From a virus, in the IMG/VR virus record IMGVR_UViG_3300009551_000034, positions 1-38,539 of that record: a stretch of 38,539 nucleotides of DNA. One strand, 5' to 3'. A model generated the notes under the pieces. The model saw only the letters and a list, made by a program, of their open reading frames with translations. It made no database searches and was not told the origin of the DNA. The position numbers were made by a program, and so were the translations under genes. Positions 23,484 through 29,967 of the stretch are shown piece after piece (positions within the stretch are counted from its first letter, which is position 1; each line of letters begins with the position of its first letter).

Positions 23484-23788
23484 TTCGCCGCCGCCTTCTT
23501 CGCTCGCGCCTTCGAGACCCGCTCTCGCTTCTTCTCGGAGCGATCCAGGACCACCAGCGGCTTCGCCGCAGCCTTCTTCGGAGTCGTGGCGACCTCGATC
23601 CGGTAGGCCGGCGTGACGAGGGCGACGGTCGTGTTCCCGTCGTCTCCGTGAGCGTGTACGAGGGTCGGCGTCTTCAGATGCAGCGCCGTCCGGGCGAACT
23701 CGCGGATCGCCTCCTCGGGGCTATTACAGCCTACGTTGAGGGCCGTCTTCCCGCCGTCCGCGTCGCTCACGACTCTGTAGTAGGTCAT
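23480..23788 (-). CDS. Hypothetical protein, basic C-terminus, 102 residues
   Basis: ATG at 23788 overlaps the TGA of the first gene in the chain, favouring it over an upstream in-frame start. The N-terminal 75 residues are mixed alpha/beta (TYYRVVSDADGGKTALNVG, SPEEAIREFARTALHL, TTVALVTPAYRIEV). The last 25 are Lys/Ala-rich (SEKKRERVSKARAKKAAAK), a histone-like tail that could bind nucleic acid. No family is recognised. Confidence 0.65.
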   Translation of the reverse strand: MTYYRVVSDADGGKTALNVGCNSPEEAIREFARTALHLKTPTLVHAHGDDGNTTVALVTPAYRIEVATTPKKAAAKPLVVLDRSEKKRERVSKARAKKAAAK

Positions 23789-24174
23789 CGGCTCTCCTTC
23801 GGAGCCGCAGCCGTCCCGTTCTGGGCCGCCCATTCCCGCTCCTCGCGTGCTCGGATGGCGTCGGCGTGTTCCGGAGTTCCCTGTCTCGCCTTCTCGGTGA
23901 AGAGCTTCTGGACCTCTTCGCGGGCGACCGAGATGAGGGTTCGTTGAAACGAGATAGAAGCCTGAAGGAGGCTCACGTCTCGGAAGATACGAGATCCGTC
24001 TTCAAAGATTCGCTGCCGCTCGTCGAGAGCGCGAAGCGCCTTCCCCAGCGTCTCGTAGTCGTCCCTTTCGGTGACCTGGGGGAACGATCCCTCCGGGTAC
24101 TTCGCGACGTAGGCCTCCAGTCGGGTTCGGAACCTCGCGAACACCTCGACCAACTCTCCAGTTCGATCGTTCAT
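23785..24174 (-). CDS. Helical hypothetical protein, first gene of the small-gene chain
   Basis: 129 residues, nearly all helix (TGELVEVFARFRTRLEAYVA, LGKALRALDERQRIFEDGSR, SVAREEVQKLFTEKARQ), likely a coiled-coil oligomer. ATG at 24174 has GAGGAG about six bases upstream. A promoter should lie in 24175-24300: a GGGTATTCT stretch on the minus strand around 24230 offers a possible -10. As the leading gene it may be the best expressed of the eight. Function unknown. Confidence 0.7.
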   Translation of the reverse strand: MNDRTGELVEVFARFRTRLEAYVAKYPEGSFPQVTERDDYETLGKALRALDERQRIFEDGSRIFRDVSLLQASISFQRTLISVAREEVQKLFTEKARQGTPEHADAIRAREEREWAAQNGTAAAPKESR

Positions 24175-24247
24175 CGACTCTCCTCATCTGGCGACGCGTC
24201 CTTAAACAAGGTGGTCGGCCAGGCTGAGAGAGAATACCCGAGTCGTG

Positions 24248-24403
24248 ATAGGGGCGCTGCCAACGTTGTTTGTTATCGACGGCCGATCAAAGGTAGGACA
24301 GGCTTATCGCGTGCCCCAAACGAGGGCGGTGTAGGGTCTGGCAACGAGGTCGGAGCCCCTATTCCATCGAGAAGGCCGCCTCCGGGCGGCTTTCTCGTTT
24401 CTT
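24248..24403 (+). ncRNA. Candidate structured small RNA ending in an intrinsic terminator
   Basis: ATAGGGGC (24248-24255) can pair with GCCCCTAT (24355-24362), and just inside them TGCCA (24258-24262) with TGGCA (24339-24343). The closed domain is followed seven bases later by a terminator hairpin. The terminator has no gene in front of it on this strand, so it probably ends a short non-coding transcript. No promoter is convincing and no known RNA family is recognised. Confidence 0.35.
24369..24403 (+). terminator. Intrinsic terminator without an upstream gene
   Basis: GAGAAGGCCGCC pairs with GGCGGCTTTCTC across a TCCG loop (12 pairs including one G-U), followed by GTTTCTT. It stands between a gene-free stretch and the 24585 gene. 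Confidence 0.75.
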
Positions 24404-24584
24404 GAACCTCGTTCAGCTAGCTCTTGGATCTCGTCCCATTCCGACCGCCAAGAAGCTCAGTCCGAACTGGCAGTTACGCCAAGTCGCCAATTTAGTAGCA
24501 GACGAGCCAGCAACTCTGGGCGTACCTGAGGGAGGTTCCTTCAACCCAATTCCCGAGCGTCACCGACGCCAAGGAGCCCTCGAA

Positions 24585-25214
24585 ATGACCACGAACAAGA
24601 AGACCGTTTCCGCCCTCGCCGACCTCGCCTCGACCTTCTCGGACCGCCGGGAAGGGGACCTCGCTCTCCTCCACGAGCGAGCGGCCGAGATCCCCGGCCT
24701 CGTCTCCGCGTACATCGCTTCCCTCACGACGAACCAGCGGATCGAGGGCGCCGAGAGCGACGCGATCCGCGCCCTCCTCGGGGATCGCGTGAACGCGTAC
24801 CTCGCGAGCGTCGAGGCCTACGATGCTCTCGCCGCGATCCGAGACCGAGAAGCGACCCGAGGCGTCGATAGCGTCGCGCGAGAAGCGGCGCCGAAGGAGA
24901 AGACGATCCGCGTCTCGGCTCCGAAGGCCACAGCTCCCACCTCTACGAGCCCCGCTACGACGTCTTCGACGAACGACGCGACGACGGCCACGGAAGACCT
25001 CCTCGGGGTCGTAGACCTTCGTACGGCTCCGGCGAGCTGGAACCACTACACGGCTTTGAAGGTCGCGCAGGACGCTGCGAAGAGGACGTACACCGGTAAG
25101 AAGCTCGAACGGACGCTTCTCGCCTTCGCTGGAGTGAAGAGCTGGAAGGGAACGGTCGAGGTCGCCACGAAGGCCGGTCTTCGCGTCCTCCTCACCGAGA
25201 AGGCGTCGTCGTGA
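24585..25214 (+). CDS. Hypothetical protein, two helical parts joined by a Ser/Thr/Ala linker
   Basis: 209 residues from ATG 24585 with AAGGAG eight bases upstream. About 1-95 is helical (SALADLASTFSDRREGDLAL, VNAYLASVEAYDALAAIRDR). About 105-145 is a low-complexity linker, and about 148-205 is a second folded part (ASWNHYTALKVAQDAAKRTY, GVKSWKGTVEVATKAGL). No catalytic motif. The good ribosome site and first place in a three-gene chain suggest strong translation. An assembly, host-takeover or DNA-associated role are all possible. Confidence 0.7.
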   Translation: MTTNKKTVSALADLASTFSDRREGDLALLHERAAEIPGLVSAYIASLTTNQRIEGAESDAIRALLGDRVNAYLASVEAYDALAAIRDREATRGVDSVAREAAPKEKTIRVSAPKATAPTSTSPATTSSTNDATTATEDLLGVVDLRTAPASWNHYTALKVAQDAAKRTYTGKKLERTLLAFAGVKSWKGTVEVATKAGLRVLLTEKASS

Positions 25215-25489
25215 GCTACGACCCGACGATCGTCCTCCCGTTCGGCGCTCGCGTTCGCCTCGTCTCCATCGACGACCACGGGCTCACCGGACGGGACCTC
25301 CACCCAGAGCAGTCGGACCTCGGCTTCGTCGGCGTCATCACGGCGAACCTCATCGAGGTCGGAGCGGACCTTTCCTTCGACGTTAAGCCCGGTACCGGCG
25401 TCCCCGAAGGAGCGATCATCGTCTACACGGTTCGCGCTCCCGAGGGGAAGCTCCTCGAAGTCGCGAGCTACGAGGTCGAGCCGGTATGA
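25211..25489 (+). CDS. Small beta-rich hypothetical protein, 92 residues
   Basis: GTG at 25211 overlaps the preceding TGA (GTGA). Alternating strands and turns (TIVLPFGARVRLVSIDDHG, LGFVGVITANLIEVGADLSF, AIIVYTVRAPEGKLLEVAS) suggest an SH3-like or small barrel fold. It is acidic and cytoplasmic. It is coupled to both neighbours, hence probably made with them. No family is recognised. Confidence 0.65.
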   Translation: MSYDPTIVLPFGARVRLVSIDDHGLTGRDLHPEQSDLGFVGVITANLIEVGADLSFDVKPGTGVPEGAIIVYTVRAPEGKLLEVASYEVEPV

Positions 25490-25626
25490 AGAGCCGGTCT
25501 CGTAAGGCTCTAGCGCTCGCGGTCGTCCTCTCGGTCATGCTCGCCGGGATCGGGGCTCTCGCCTCGACGTCGTGCCGGGAAGACAACAGAGGGACGCTTC
25601 CTCCCTACCGGGTCGTTCTCCCGTAG
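25486..25626 (+). CDS. 46-residue secreted or lipoprotein-like peptide
   Basis: ATG at 25486 overlaps TGA of the gene before it (ATGA). The peptide starts KSRSRK, then a hydrophobic core ALALAVVLSVMLAGIGALA, then STSC and a short polar tail REDNRGTLPPYRVVLP. It could be a signal peptide or a lipobox with Cys30, although -3 Ser is not the usual Leu. Short Pro-containing lipoproteins can be outer-membrane spanins (Rz1-like), but no inner spanin is next to it. A terminator follows 22 bases after the stop. It is shorter than usual gene-calling limits. Confidence 0.6.
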   Translation: MKSRSRKALALAVVLSVMLAGIGALASTSCREDNRGTLPPYRVVLP

Positions 25627-25648
25627 CGTCCCCTCGCGGTTCTCGATC

Positions 25649-25681
25649 AAGGGTCGTCTCCTTCGGGAGGCGGCCCTTTTT
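25649..25681 (+). terminator. Intrinsic terminator of the 24585-25626 gene chain
   Basis: A 13-pair stem (25649-25661 with 25666-25678, including G-U pairs) closed by a TTCG tetraloop and running into TTTTT. This is a textbook rho-independent terminator. Confidence 0.9.
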
Positions 25682-25697
25682 CGTTTCGCCCGCCACG

Positions 25698-25711
25698 TGT
25701 ACTCTGGGCTT
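25698..25711 (+). promoter_or_regulatory. Possible leaderless promoter of the DUF6602-type gene
   Basis: TACTCT at 25700-25705 fits the TANNNT -10 pattern and lies six bases before ATG 25712, with no ribosome site in between. That spacing is typical of leaderless transcripts. No -35 is evident, and the preceding terminator isolates the gene. Confidence 0.4.
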
Positions 25712-26617
25712 ATGGCTCGACGGCCCCGATACGAGACTCATCCGACGAATCTCGACGACCTCTTCCGGGCGCAGGAGGAACTCCTCCGAGCAAAGCTAGA
25801 AGCCGCCCGGGCCGGCCTCTCCAGCCATCTTCCGGAACTCGGGGCGAACCTGGAGGTGGTGGTCAGGTCGTTCCTCCGATCGTTCCTGCCTCACGAGTAC
25901 GGCCTTGGAAGAGGCTTTGTCATCTGGCGTCCGAAGGGGTCCTCAAAGGTGTCCGTGTCGACTCAGCTCGATATCATCATCTACGACGCTCTTCGAGGAG
26001 GGCCGATCGCGGATCTCGAAACGTCTCAGGTCTATCCGATCGAACACGTGTACGGGTACGTCGAGGTGAAGACGGCCTTCGAGGATCATCTTGACTTGAC
26101 CCTGGCGAACTCCCACCGGCTCCGAACTCCGAAGCACGCCCTGCTTCAGGGACGTCCGTGGGACATTCTCCCGTACCTCGTGGGCGATCAGCAGAAGCAG
26201 GCGGAGGAAAGGATCGCGAAGGCGGATAGGCCCCTCAATCGCTTGGAGTCGATTCGTATGGATCGGAGTCGGCTCCTATGTTGGATGGTGGCTTTCGAGG
26301 GGACGCGCGCGAAGAAGCATTCGTCCGTTGAGGGACTTCAGAAGCTCTTCGAGAAAGAGTGGTTGCCTACGGAAGAGCATTCCCATCTGACTGGCGCCCT
26401 CATCCTCAGCATCAGCTCGAAGGTAAGGGAGTCGGTGTTTCTAGGTTCCCAGGCTGCTCACGGCGAGCCTCGTCAGTCCTTCGCGTTTAACGAAGGAGCG
26501 GCGCTCCGATTTTCGAAGATGATGTTGCTGAACCTCTCCGCGTTCGAGCGGATCCCGATCGGCCTCTCCCTCAATTACAACCAGTACCTAGACCCGCCGG
26601 GCTCACCTCAGCCGTAG
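25712..26617 (+). CDS. DUF6602-type protein with PD-(D/E)XK-like nuclease motif
   Basis: 301 residues. After an N-terminal helix (FRAQEELLRAKLEAARAGLS) comes HEYGLGRGFV at 61-70, then QLDIIIYD (85-92) with Asp87 and YGYVEVK (114-120) with Glu118 and Lys120, separated as in PD-(D/E)XK nucleases. Phrases such as GRGFV, QLDIIIYD and PIEHVYGYVEVK match what I know of DUF6602 proteins, found in bacteria and phages and sometimes near defence genes. Middle and C-terminal helices have no clear motif. It is a single-gene unit between two terminators, facing a DUF5677-like gene, a typical cargo arrangement. Activity as a nuclease is inferred; the substrate is unknown. Confidence 0.7.
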   Translation: MARRPRYETHPTNLDDLFRAQEELLRAKLEAARAGLSSHLPELGANLEVVVRSFLRSFLPHEYGLGRGFVIWRPKGSSKVSVSTQLDIIIYDALRGGPIADLETSQVYPIEHVYGYVEVKTAFEDHLDLTLANSHRLRTPKHALLQGRPWDILPYLVGDQQKQAEERIAKADRPLNRLESIRMDRSRLLCWMVAFEGTRAKKHSSVEGLQKLFEKEWLPTEEHSHLTGALILSISSKVRESVFLGSQAAHGEPRQSFAFNEGAALRFSKMMLLNLSAFERIPIGLSLNYNQYLDPPGSPQP

Positions 26618-26629
26618 CAGCCGAAAGAT

Positions 26630-26666
26630 CGACGCCCGCCCCGGATCATTCCGGAAGCGGGCGTCG
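26630..26666. terminator. GC-rich hairpin between convergent cargo genes
   Basis: CGACGCCCGC (26630-26639) pairs perfectly with GCGGGCGTCG (26657-26666), with CCGG/CCGG pairing inside the loop. There is no T tract on either side, so it may terminate weakly or protect RNA ends after the DUF6602-type gene. Confidence 0.5.
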
Positions 26667-26739
26667 GGTGCCTCAATCAACAGGGCTGTCGGTGAGACGG
26701 CGCGCAGGATGATGGAGATCTCGCGAACAGGCAACCGCG

Positions 26740-27690
26740 CTACTTCAGACCCTCGATCTCCTCCATACTTCGCGTCGCTTGTAGCGCTGCCTTCGTGGCG
26801 TCATCGAGCCCGATCTTCTCCGCCAGCGTCCCACCACACCGACTATCGAGGAGGAAGACCAGTTGAGCCAGACTGGTGGCCCCGAGCCCGAGGGCCCGGG
26901 CGAGCGCTGCGCCGTCGCTCGCCCAGCCGAAGTGAACGGGCTGAGGCGCCGAGAGGCGATGCCCTAGCGGAGATACGTGAGTGGCGTTGCACGCTACGTC
27001 GTAGAGGCTCTCTTCGTGCGGTCCGAGTTCGGCTACGAGTTGTGTGATGCCTTTTCCGGCGTGCCAGGCTGCGAGCTTCTCCGGCTTCTTCTCGAAGTCG
27101 GCGCCGTAGAGCTTCTTCCACTCGTCTATCTCCGCCGAGGTGAGCGAGTCGGCGCCGACAGTCTTGAGCGACTCTTCCTCATCCGCGTATATCTCGTCGA
27201 TCTCGTTCTTTTGGGCATCGAACTCGTCCTGAGTGATGAGTCCGTCCTTCTTTCGGCCTTCGACTCGCTCCAGGGCAGCCTTCCGAGCGGCCCTCATCCG
27301 AGCGAGGCGCAGGTACCCCGCGACCTTCGACCATTCAAGAAAGCGGGCGACCCGTACCGGAGTCTTCGCCGGGTCCTCGTAGAGGTAGTTCAAGGCCGCT
27401 CGGATCTCCATCAACGATCGGGAGTGATGGATAGCGCCCGCGAGCGAGCCGTTCTTCATCGAGCCGACGAGCGCGAAGCACTCGATCGCGGTCTTTGCGA
27501 TGAGCACGTTCACGACGAGCTTTTCGTCGTCCGTCCCCTCGATGCCGAGGTCGTTCGTGTCGTACAGAAATCCCAGGGAGAGCGCGGTCTTCTCGATCGC
27601 TCTGAAGGCGGGGTTCCGTTGCAGGCCCTCGTCCAGCTTGCGCAGGGCGTCCCGGTATTCGGCTACGTACTGGTCGAAGTCTGAGTTCAC
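26740..27690 (-). CDS. DUF5677-like protein
   Basis: 316 residues, almost all helical. HHSRSLMEIRAALNYLYEDP (about 92-111) followed by RVARFLEWSKVAGYLRLARM, and later YDVACNATHVSPLG, resemble the pattern of DUF5677-type proteins, whose function is poorly known. A long charged helix pair lies at about 130-190. GTG at 27690 gives the compact start but lacks a ribosome site. An in-frame TTG at 27726 has GAGGAGGGG six bases before it and would add 12 residues. It faces the DUF6602-type gene and both look like accessory cargo, possibly against competing phages, which is inference. Confidence 0.6.
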   Translation of the reverse strand: MNSDFDQYVAEYRDALRKLDEGLQRNPAFRAIEKTALSLGFLYDTNDLGIEGTDDEKLVVNVLIAKTAIECFALVGSMKNGSLAGAIHHSRSLMEIRAALNYLYEDPAKTPVRVARFLEWSKVAGYLRLARMRAARKAALERVEGRKKDGLITQDEFDAQKNEIDEIYADEEESLKTVGADSLTSAEIDEWKKLYGADFEKKPEKLAAWHAGKGITQLVAELGPHEESLYDVACNATHVSPLGHRLSAPQPVHFGWASDGAALARALGLGATSLAQLVFLLDSRCGGTLAEKIGLDDATKAALQATRSMEEIEGLK

Positions 27691-27756
27691 CCGTCGAGTG
27701 TGCGGCCCCGCCCCGCCTTGATGCAACGCTCGCCCCTCCTCGACCGAGAAGAGGCG

Positions 27757-27909
27757 ATGCTGATCAACGCGTGGGGCGTCGACTCGACCGGCAGGGCGAC
27801 CGTCGTCTGGTGCCTGGGGCACTTCGATCTCCACGTGATGCCGTCGGGATGGACGTACATCACGTGGAGGGACGAGTTCGTGAAGACGATCGAACCGGGG
27901 AGGGCCTAG
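27757..27909 (+). CDS. Small hypothetical protein, 50 residues
   Basis: ATG at 27757 has GAAGAGG four bases upstream. The product LINAWGVDSTGRATVVWCLG...FDLHVMPSGWTYITW looks like a small beta sheet with a short helix at the end. An in-frame ATG at 27721 is an alternative. It is divergent from the DUF5677-like gene and may overlap its 5-prime end if that gene starts at the TTG. Support is composition and ribosome site only. Confidence 0.4.
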   Translation: MLINAWGVDSTGRATVVWCLGHFDLHVMPSGWTYITWRDEFVKTIEPGRA

Positions 27910-28106
27910 ACCCCGCAGAGCAAGATCTCGGTGGCCCTTCGGATTACCGCCTCGTTGGCCGGGTCGTCCGGGTCGATGCCGACCGACACCAGCCCTTCCC
28001 GAAGCCGACTCGGCTTCCCTCCTACCCGCGCCGCCGCCTTTGCGAGTCGCTCAACGCGATCGCGCCCAGACGCGTCGCCGCGTCCTTCGAACGTATCTCC
28101 GTGCAC
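27906..28106 (-). CDS. Small helical hypothetical protein, 66 residues
   Basis: GTG at 28106 has GGAG seven bases upstream. After a polar N-terminus comes a basic helix (RVERLAKAAARVGGKPSRLR) and an acidic C-terminal helix (DPANEAVIRRATEILLCGV). It could be a small DNA-binding or protein-binding module. It ends four bases into the end of the 50-residue plus-strand gene (convergent). The plus-strand frame over the same bases is Ser/Pro/Arg-rich and looks like a shadow. Confidence 0.45.
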   Translation of the reverse strand: MHGDTFEGRGDASGRDRVERLAKAAARVGGKPSRLREGLVSVGIDPDDPANEAVIRRATEILLCGV

Positions 28107-28670
28107 GTTTCATCTCCGTCGAAACACGGAGGGATCACGAGCTCATTTGTCCCCGGGGCCCCGCGCCTCCCGAGTCGAGAACGAAGCTGAAGTCACATCA
28201 GCTTCGCTTGGAACGCCGGCACGCTCCCTAACGTGATCCCACCGCGTCTTAGCGACAGGAAAGAAACGACGAACCTGGACCTGCGAATGGAACGAAGGCT
28301 GCCGGGCCTGGATTGAAACTCTCGCCTGACTCCTCCTCGGGACGGAAAGGCTGTAGGCACGGTAGCGAACGCTCCGACGCTGTCCAGGGGGAAATGAATG
28401 GGCGCTGAACCACGCCTGGTCGCGTTCGGGGCGATGAAGCGATCTACGGACGGATCCGTCGGGAGGGGTTCAGGCCCAGGTCCGACCGTCCTGAGATGTC
28501 CGTTGATGTCTCTTTAGGTACGTGTTTCTCGCTCTTCCCGCAGAAAAAGTCTTGACCGATCCCGTGGGAGGCGTATGCCCATTTTTGTCTCTCCTCCCCC
28601 CATGAGGCCTTCCTGAGGCCTGGGGCGAACGCGAAACGGGCATTCCGTCCGTCGCGTGAGGAGAGAGCAG
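28107..28670. other. 564-base gap without a convincing gene
   Basis: Open frames here are Arg/Ser/Pro-rich and lack ribosome sites. Visible elements are a hairpin CGAAGCTGA/TCAGCTTCG (28182-28206), a promoter candidate at 28552-28579, and paired AGGCCT boxes (28605-28621). The rest shows nothing I can assign. No tRNA is seen. Confidence 0.55.
28552..28579 (+). promoter_or_regulatory. Sigma-70-like promoter before 28671 gene
   Basis: TTGACC (28552-28557), a 16-base spacer and TATGCC (28574-28579) lie about 90 bases upstream of the 28671 gene in an otherwise empty stretch. The -35 is close to consensus, the -10 is weaker. Confidence 0.45.
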
Positions 28671-28859
28671 ATGAGTACGCGTTTCTTCGATCTGGATGCG
28701 GCGTTGGTCGCCCTCGAAGGTTACGGCTACGAGCGTGACGTCGAGGATCCCTCCCGCTACTACGGCCCGTTCGGAGTCGTCGCCGAGATCCGACAAGAGC
28801 TAGGCGGCGAAGTGGAGGTGCTCGTCTTCCTCGTCGAGAGCCGTCAGGCCGCCGCATGA
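28671..28859 (+). CDS. Small hypothetical protein, 62 residues
   Basis: ATG at 28671 has GAGGAG eight bases upstream. The product STRFFDLDAALVALEGYGY...YYGPFGVVAEIRQELG...VEVLVFLVE reads as helix then beta hairpin. It is acidic and cytoplasmic. It is served by the promoter candidate upstream. No family is recognised. Confidence 0.6.
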   Translation: MSTRFFDLDAALVALEGYGYERDVEDPSRYYGPFGVVAEIRQELGGEVEVLVFLVESRQAAA

Positions 28860-28898
28860 CGGCTGGCCGACTCACGCTGAACGCGTTATCAGTGCGCG

Positions 28899-29204
28899 AT
28901 GCCGTTCTTCGCGTCGCACCCCGAGGCCTCGCCGCTGATCGTCGTCAGGACGGTCGACCGCGAGAAGACGATCGGCGTCTACGTCGTGACCGAGGAGAAG
29001 GAGGAGAAGCGGACCTTCCTCGCGAGGCGGATCGCGGTGAAGGGCTCGTCCACCGTGCTCCGCCCCGAGGTACAGCCCGACGTTTTTCACGCCGTGGTCG
29101 AGGCGGAGGATGTCGTCGGGATCGGCGTCGCGACCTCGCTCACGAGGCGCGTCCGCTACCAGCAGTTGGGATGGTTCGACCCAGCGCTCGTCCCGTTCGA
29201 GTGA
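28899..29204 (+). CDS. Hypothetical protein, 101 residues
   Basis: Beta-rich, beginning PFFASHPEASPLIVVRTVDR, with a Lys/Glu segment (VVTEEKEEKRTFLARRIAVK) and ending SLTRRVRYQQLGWFDPALVP. ATG at 28899 has no clear ribosome site, 39 bases after the previous stop, so it may be read through coupling or as a short-leader transcript. A hairpin follows the stop. Function unknown. Confidence 0.6.
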   Translation: MPFFASHPEASPLIVVRTVDREKTIGVYVVTEEKEEKRTFLARRIAVKGSSTVLRPEVQPDVFHAVVEAEDVVGIGVATSLTRRVRYQQLGWFDPALVPFE

Positions 29205-29231
29205 GCCGAGCTGGCGCGAATCGAAGACCGC

Positions 29232-29272
29232 AACACCGCAGTTCCCTTGGGGACCGGGGATGTTGCGGTGTT
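29232..29272. terminator. Hairpin after the 28899 gene
   Basis: AACACCGCA (29232-29240) pairs with TGCGGTGTT (29264-29272), with a 23-base G/C-rich loop. The T tract is weak (CTTCGT). Likely transcription end or RNA-stabilising stem. Confidence 0.5.
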
Positions 29273-29428
29273 CTTCGTGATACGGGTCTCTGTTCCGTGG
29301 ACCGGTCGGTATTGGAGTATTGGTCTAGCGATCCGAGGGGAATCCGGAAGGAGTCGTCCGTTACAGGCTGCAAGGCGCTCGGATCTTCCGGGGACGCCAC
29401 CTCAGCAGAACGGACGTTCGATGTAGAG

Positions 29429-29854
29429 ATGAGTCGGTTCAACACGAAGAAGAAGCGAGAAGAGAAGGCACGGAACGCTCAGGAGCGATCGGCGAGAGCC
29501 CCCGAGCTTCCCTCGAACGCGAAGGCGCGGGCGTTGGTTGCCTCGATGGAGAAGGAGATCAACGAGTTCATCCGAGACGAGAGGAAGAACCTCGTCGGAG
29601 ATCGGATGCTCGTTCTCTTCGATCCCTCCAGCCACACGCCGGCTCGGATGATCCTGGAGGCGAAAGGACAGCGAACGTCCGACCTGCGTCTCGTCGTGAT
29701 CGAGCGGGTCGATGCGCAGAAGATGCTCCACCTCTACGACCCCGAGATCGATCTCTCGAAGTACCCGACGGCTCCGGACCGCGTCCTCCTCGCCGTCCTC
29801 GCGTACGAGACCGAAGACTTCGCGCACTTCGCGAAAGCGTCGGCTCCGAACTAG
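29429..29854 (+). CDS. Hypothetical protein with basic N-terminus, 141 residues
   Basis: Starts SRFNTKKKREEKARNAQERS, a strongly basic helix, then LVASMEKEINEFIRDERKNL and a mixed alpha/beta domain (RMLVLFDPSSHTPARMILEA, DLRLVVIERVDAQKMLHLYD) ending FAHFAKASAPN. ATG at 29429 is preferred, because the open frame upstream crosses a hairpin and looks non-coding. The basic start could bind nucleic acid. It converges on the recombinase gene. No family is recognised. Confidence 0.6.
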   Translation: MSRFNTKKKREEKARNAQERSARAPELPSNAKARALVASMEKEINEFIRDERKNLVGDRMLVLFDPSSHTPARMILEAKGQRTSDLRLVVIERVDAQKMLHLYDPEIDLSKYPTAPDRVLLAVLAYETEDFAHFAKASAPN

Positions 29855-29861
29855 AAAAAGC

Positions 29862-29898
29862 AGACGGCCGTCGGGAGGGGGATCCTCGACGGCCGTCT
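29862..29898 (-). terminator. Terminator of the serine recombinase gene (possibly bidirectional)
   Basis: AGACGGCCGTCG (29862-29873) pairs perfectly with CGACGGCCGTCT (29887-29898). On the minus strand the stem is followed by GCTTTTTC, a good terminator for the leftward recombinase. It also lies eight bases after the stop of the 29429 gene, so it may serve both convergent genes. Confidence 0.75.
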
Positions 29899-29967
29899 TC
29901 GACCTCGGTGAGGAGGTCGGCGCGGAACGTGATCTAGATCTCGCGCGACGTCTACGAACCGACGCGA

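Larger units (their letters stand above)
24175..24584. other. 410-base gap with leader, terminator and possible structured RNA
   Basis: No convincing gene lies here. It separates the minus-strand small-gene chain from the plus-strand 24585 gene. It contains a GACGCGTC palindrome (24193-24200), nested inverted segments at 24248-24362, an intrinsic terminator at 24369-24403, and the 24585 leader. An open frame from 24402 runs into the 24585 gene, but its first 61 codons lack a ribosome site and do not look coding. Confidence 0.6.

Noticed and set aside
24402-24584. Earlier start for the 24585 gene
   Set aside because: No ribosome site; ATG 24585 has AAGGAG at good spacing, and the extra 61 codons do not look coding.
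28444-28875. Minus-strand frames in the 28.1-28.9 kb gap
   Set aside because: Arg/Ser/Pro-rich, overlapping a better supported plus-strand gene; no ribosome site.
28856-29428. Upstream extension of the 29429 gene
   Set aside because: Runs over the 28899 gene in another frame and over a hairpin, with Arg-rich content.
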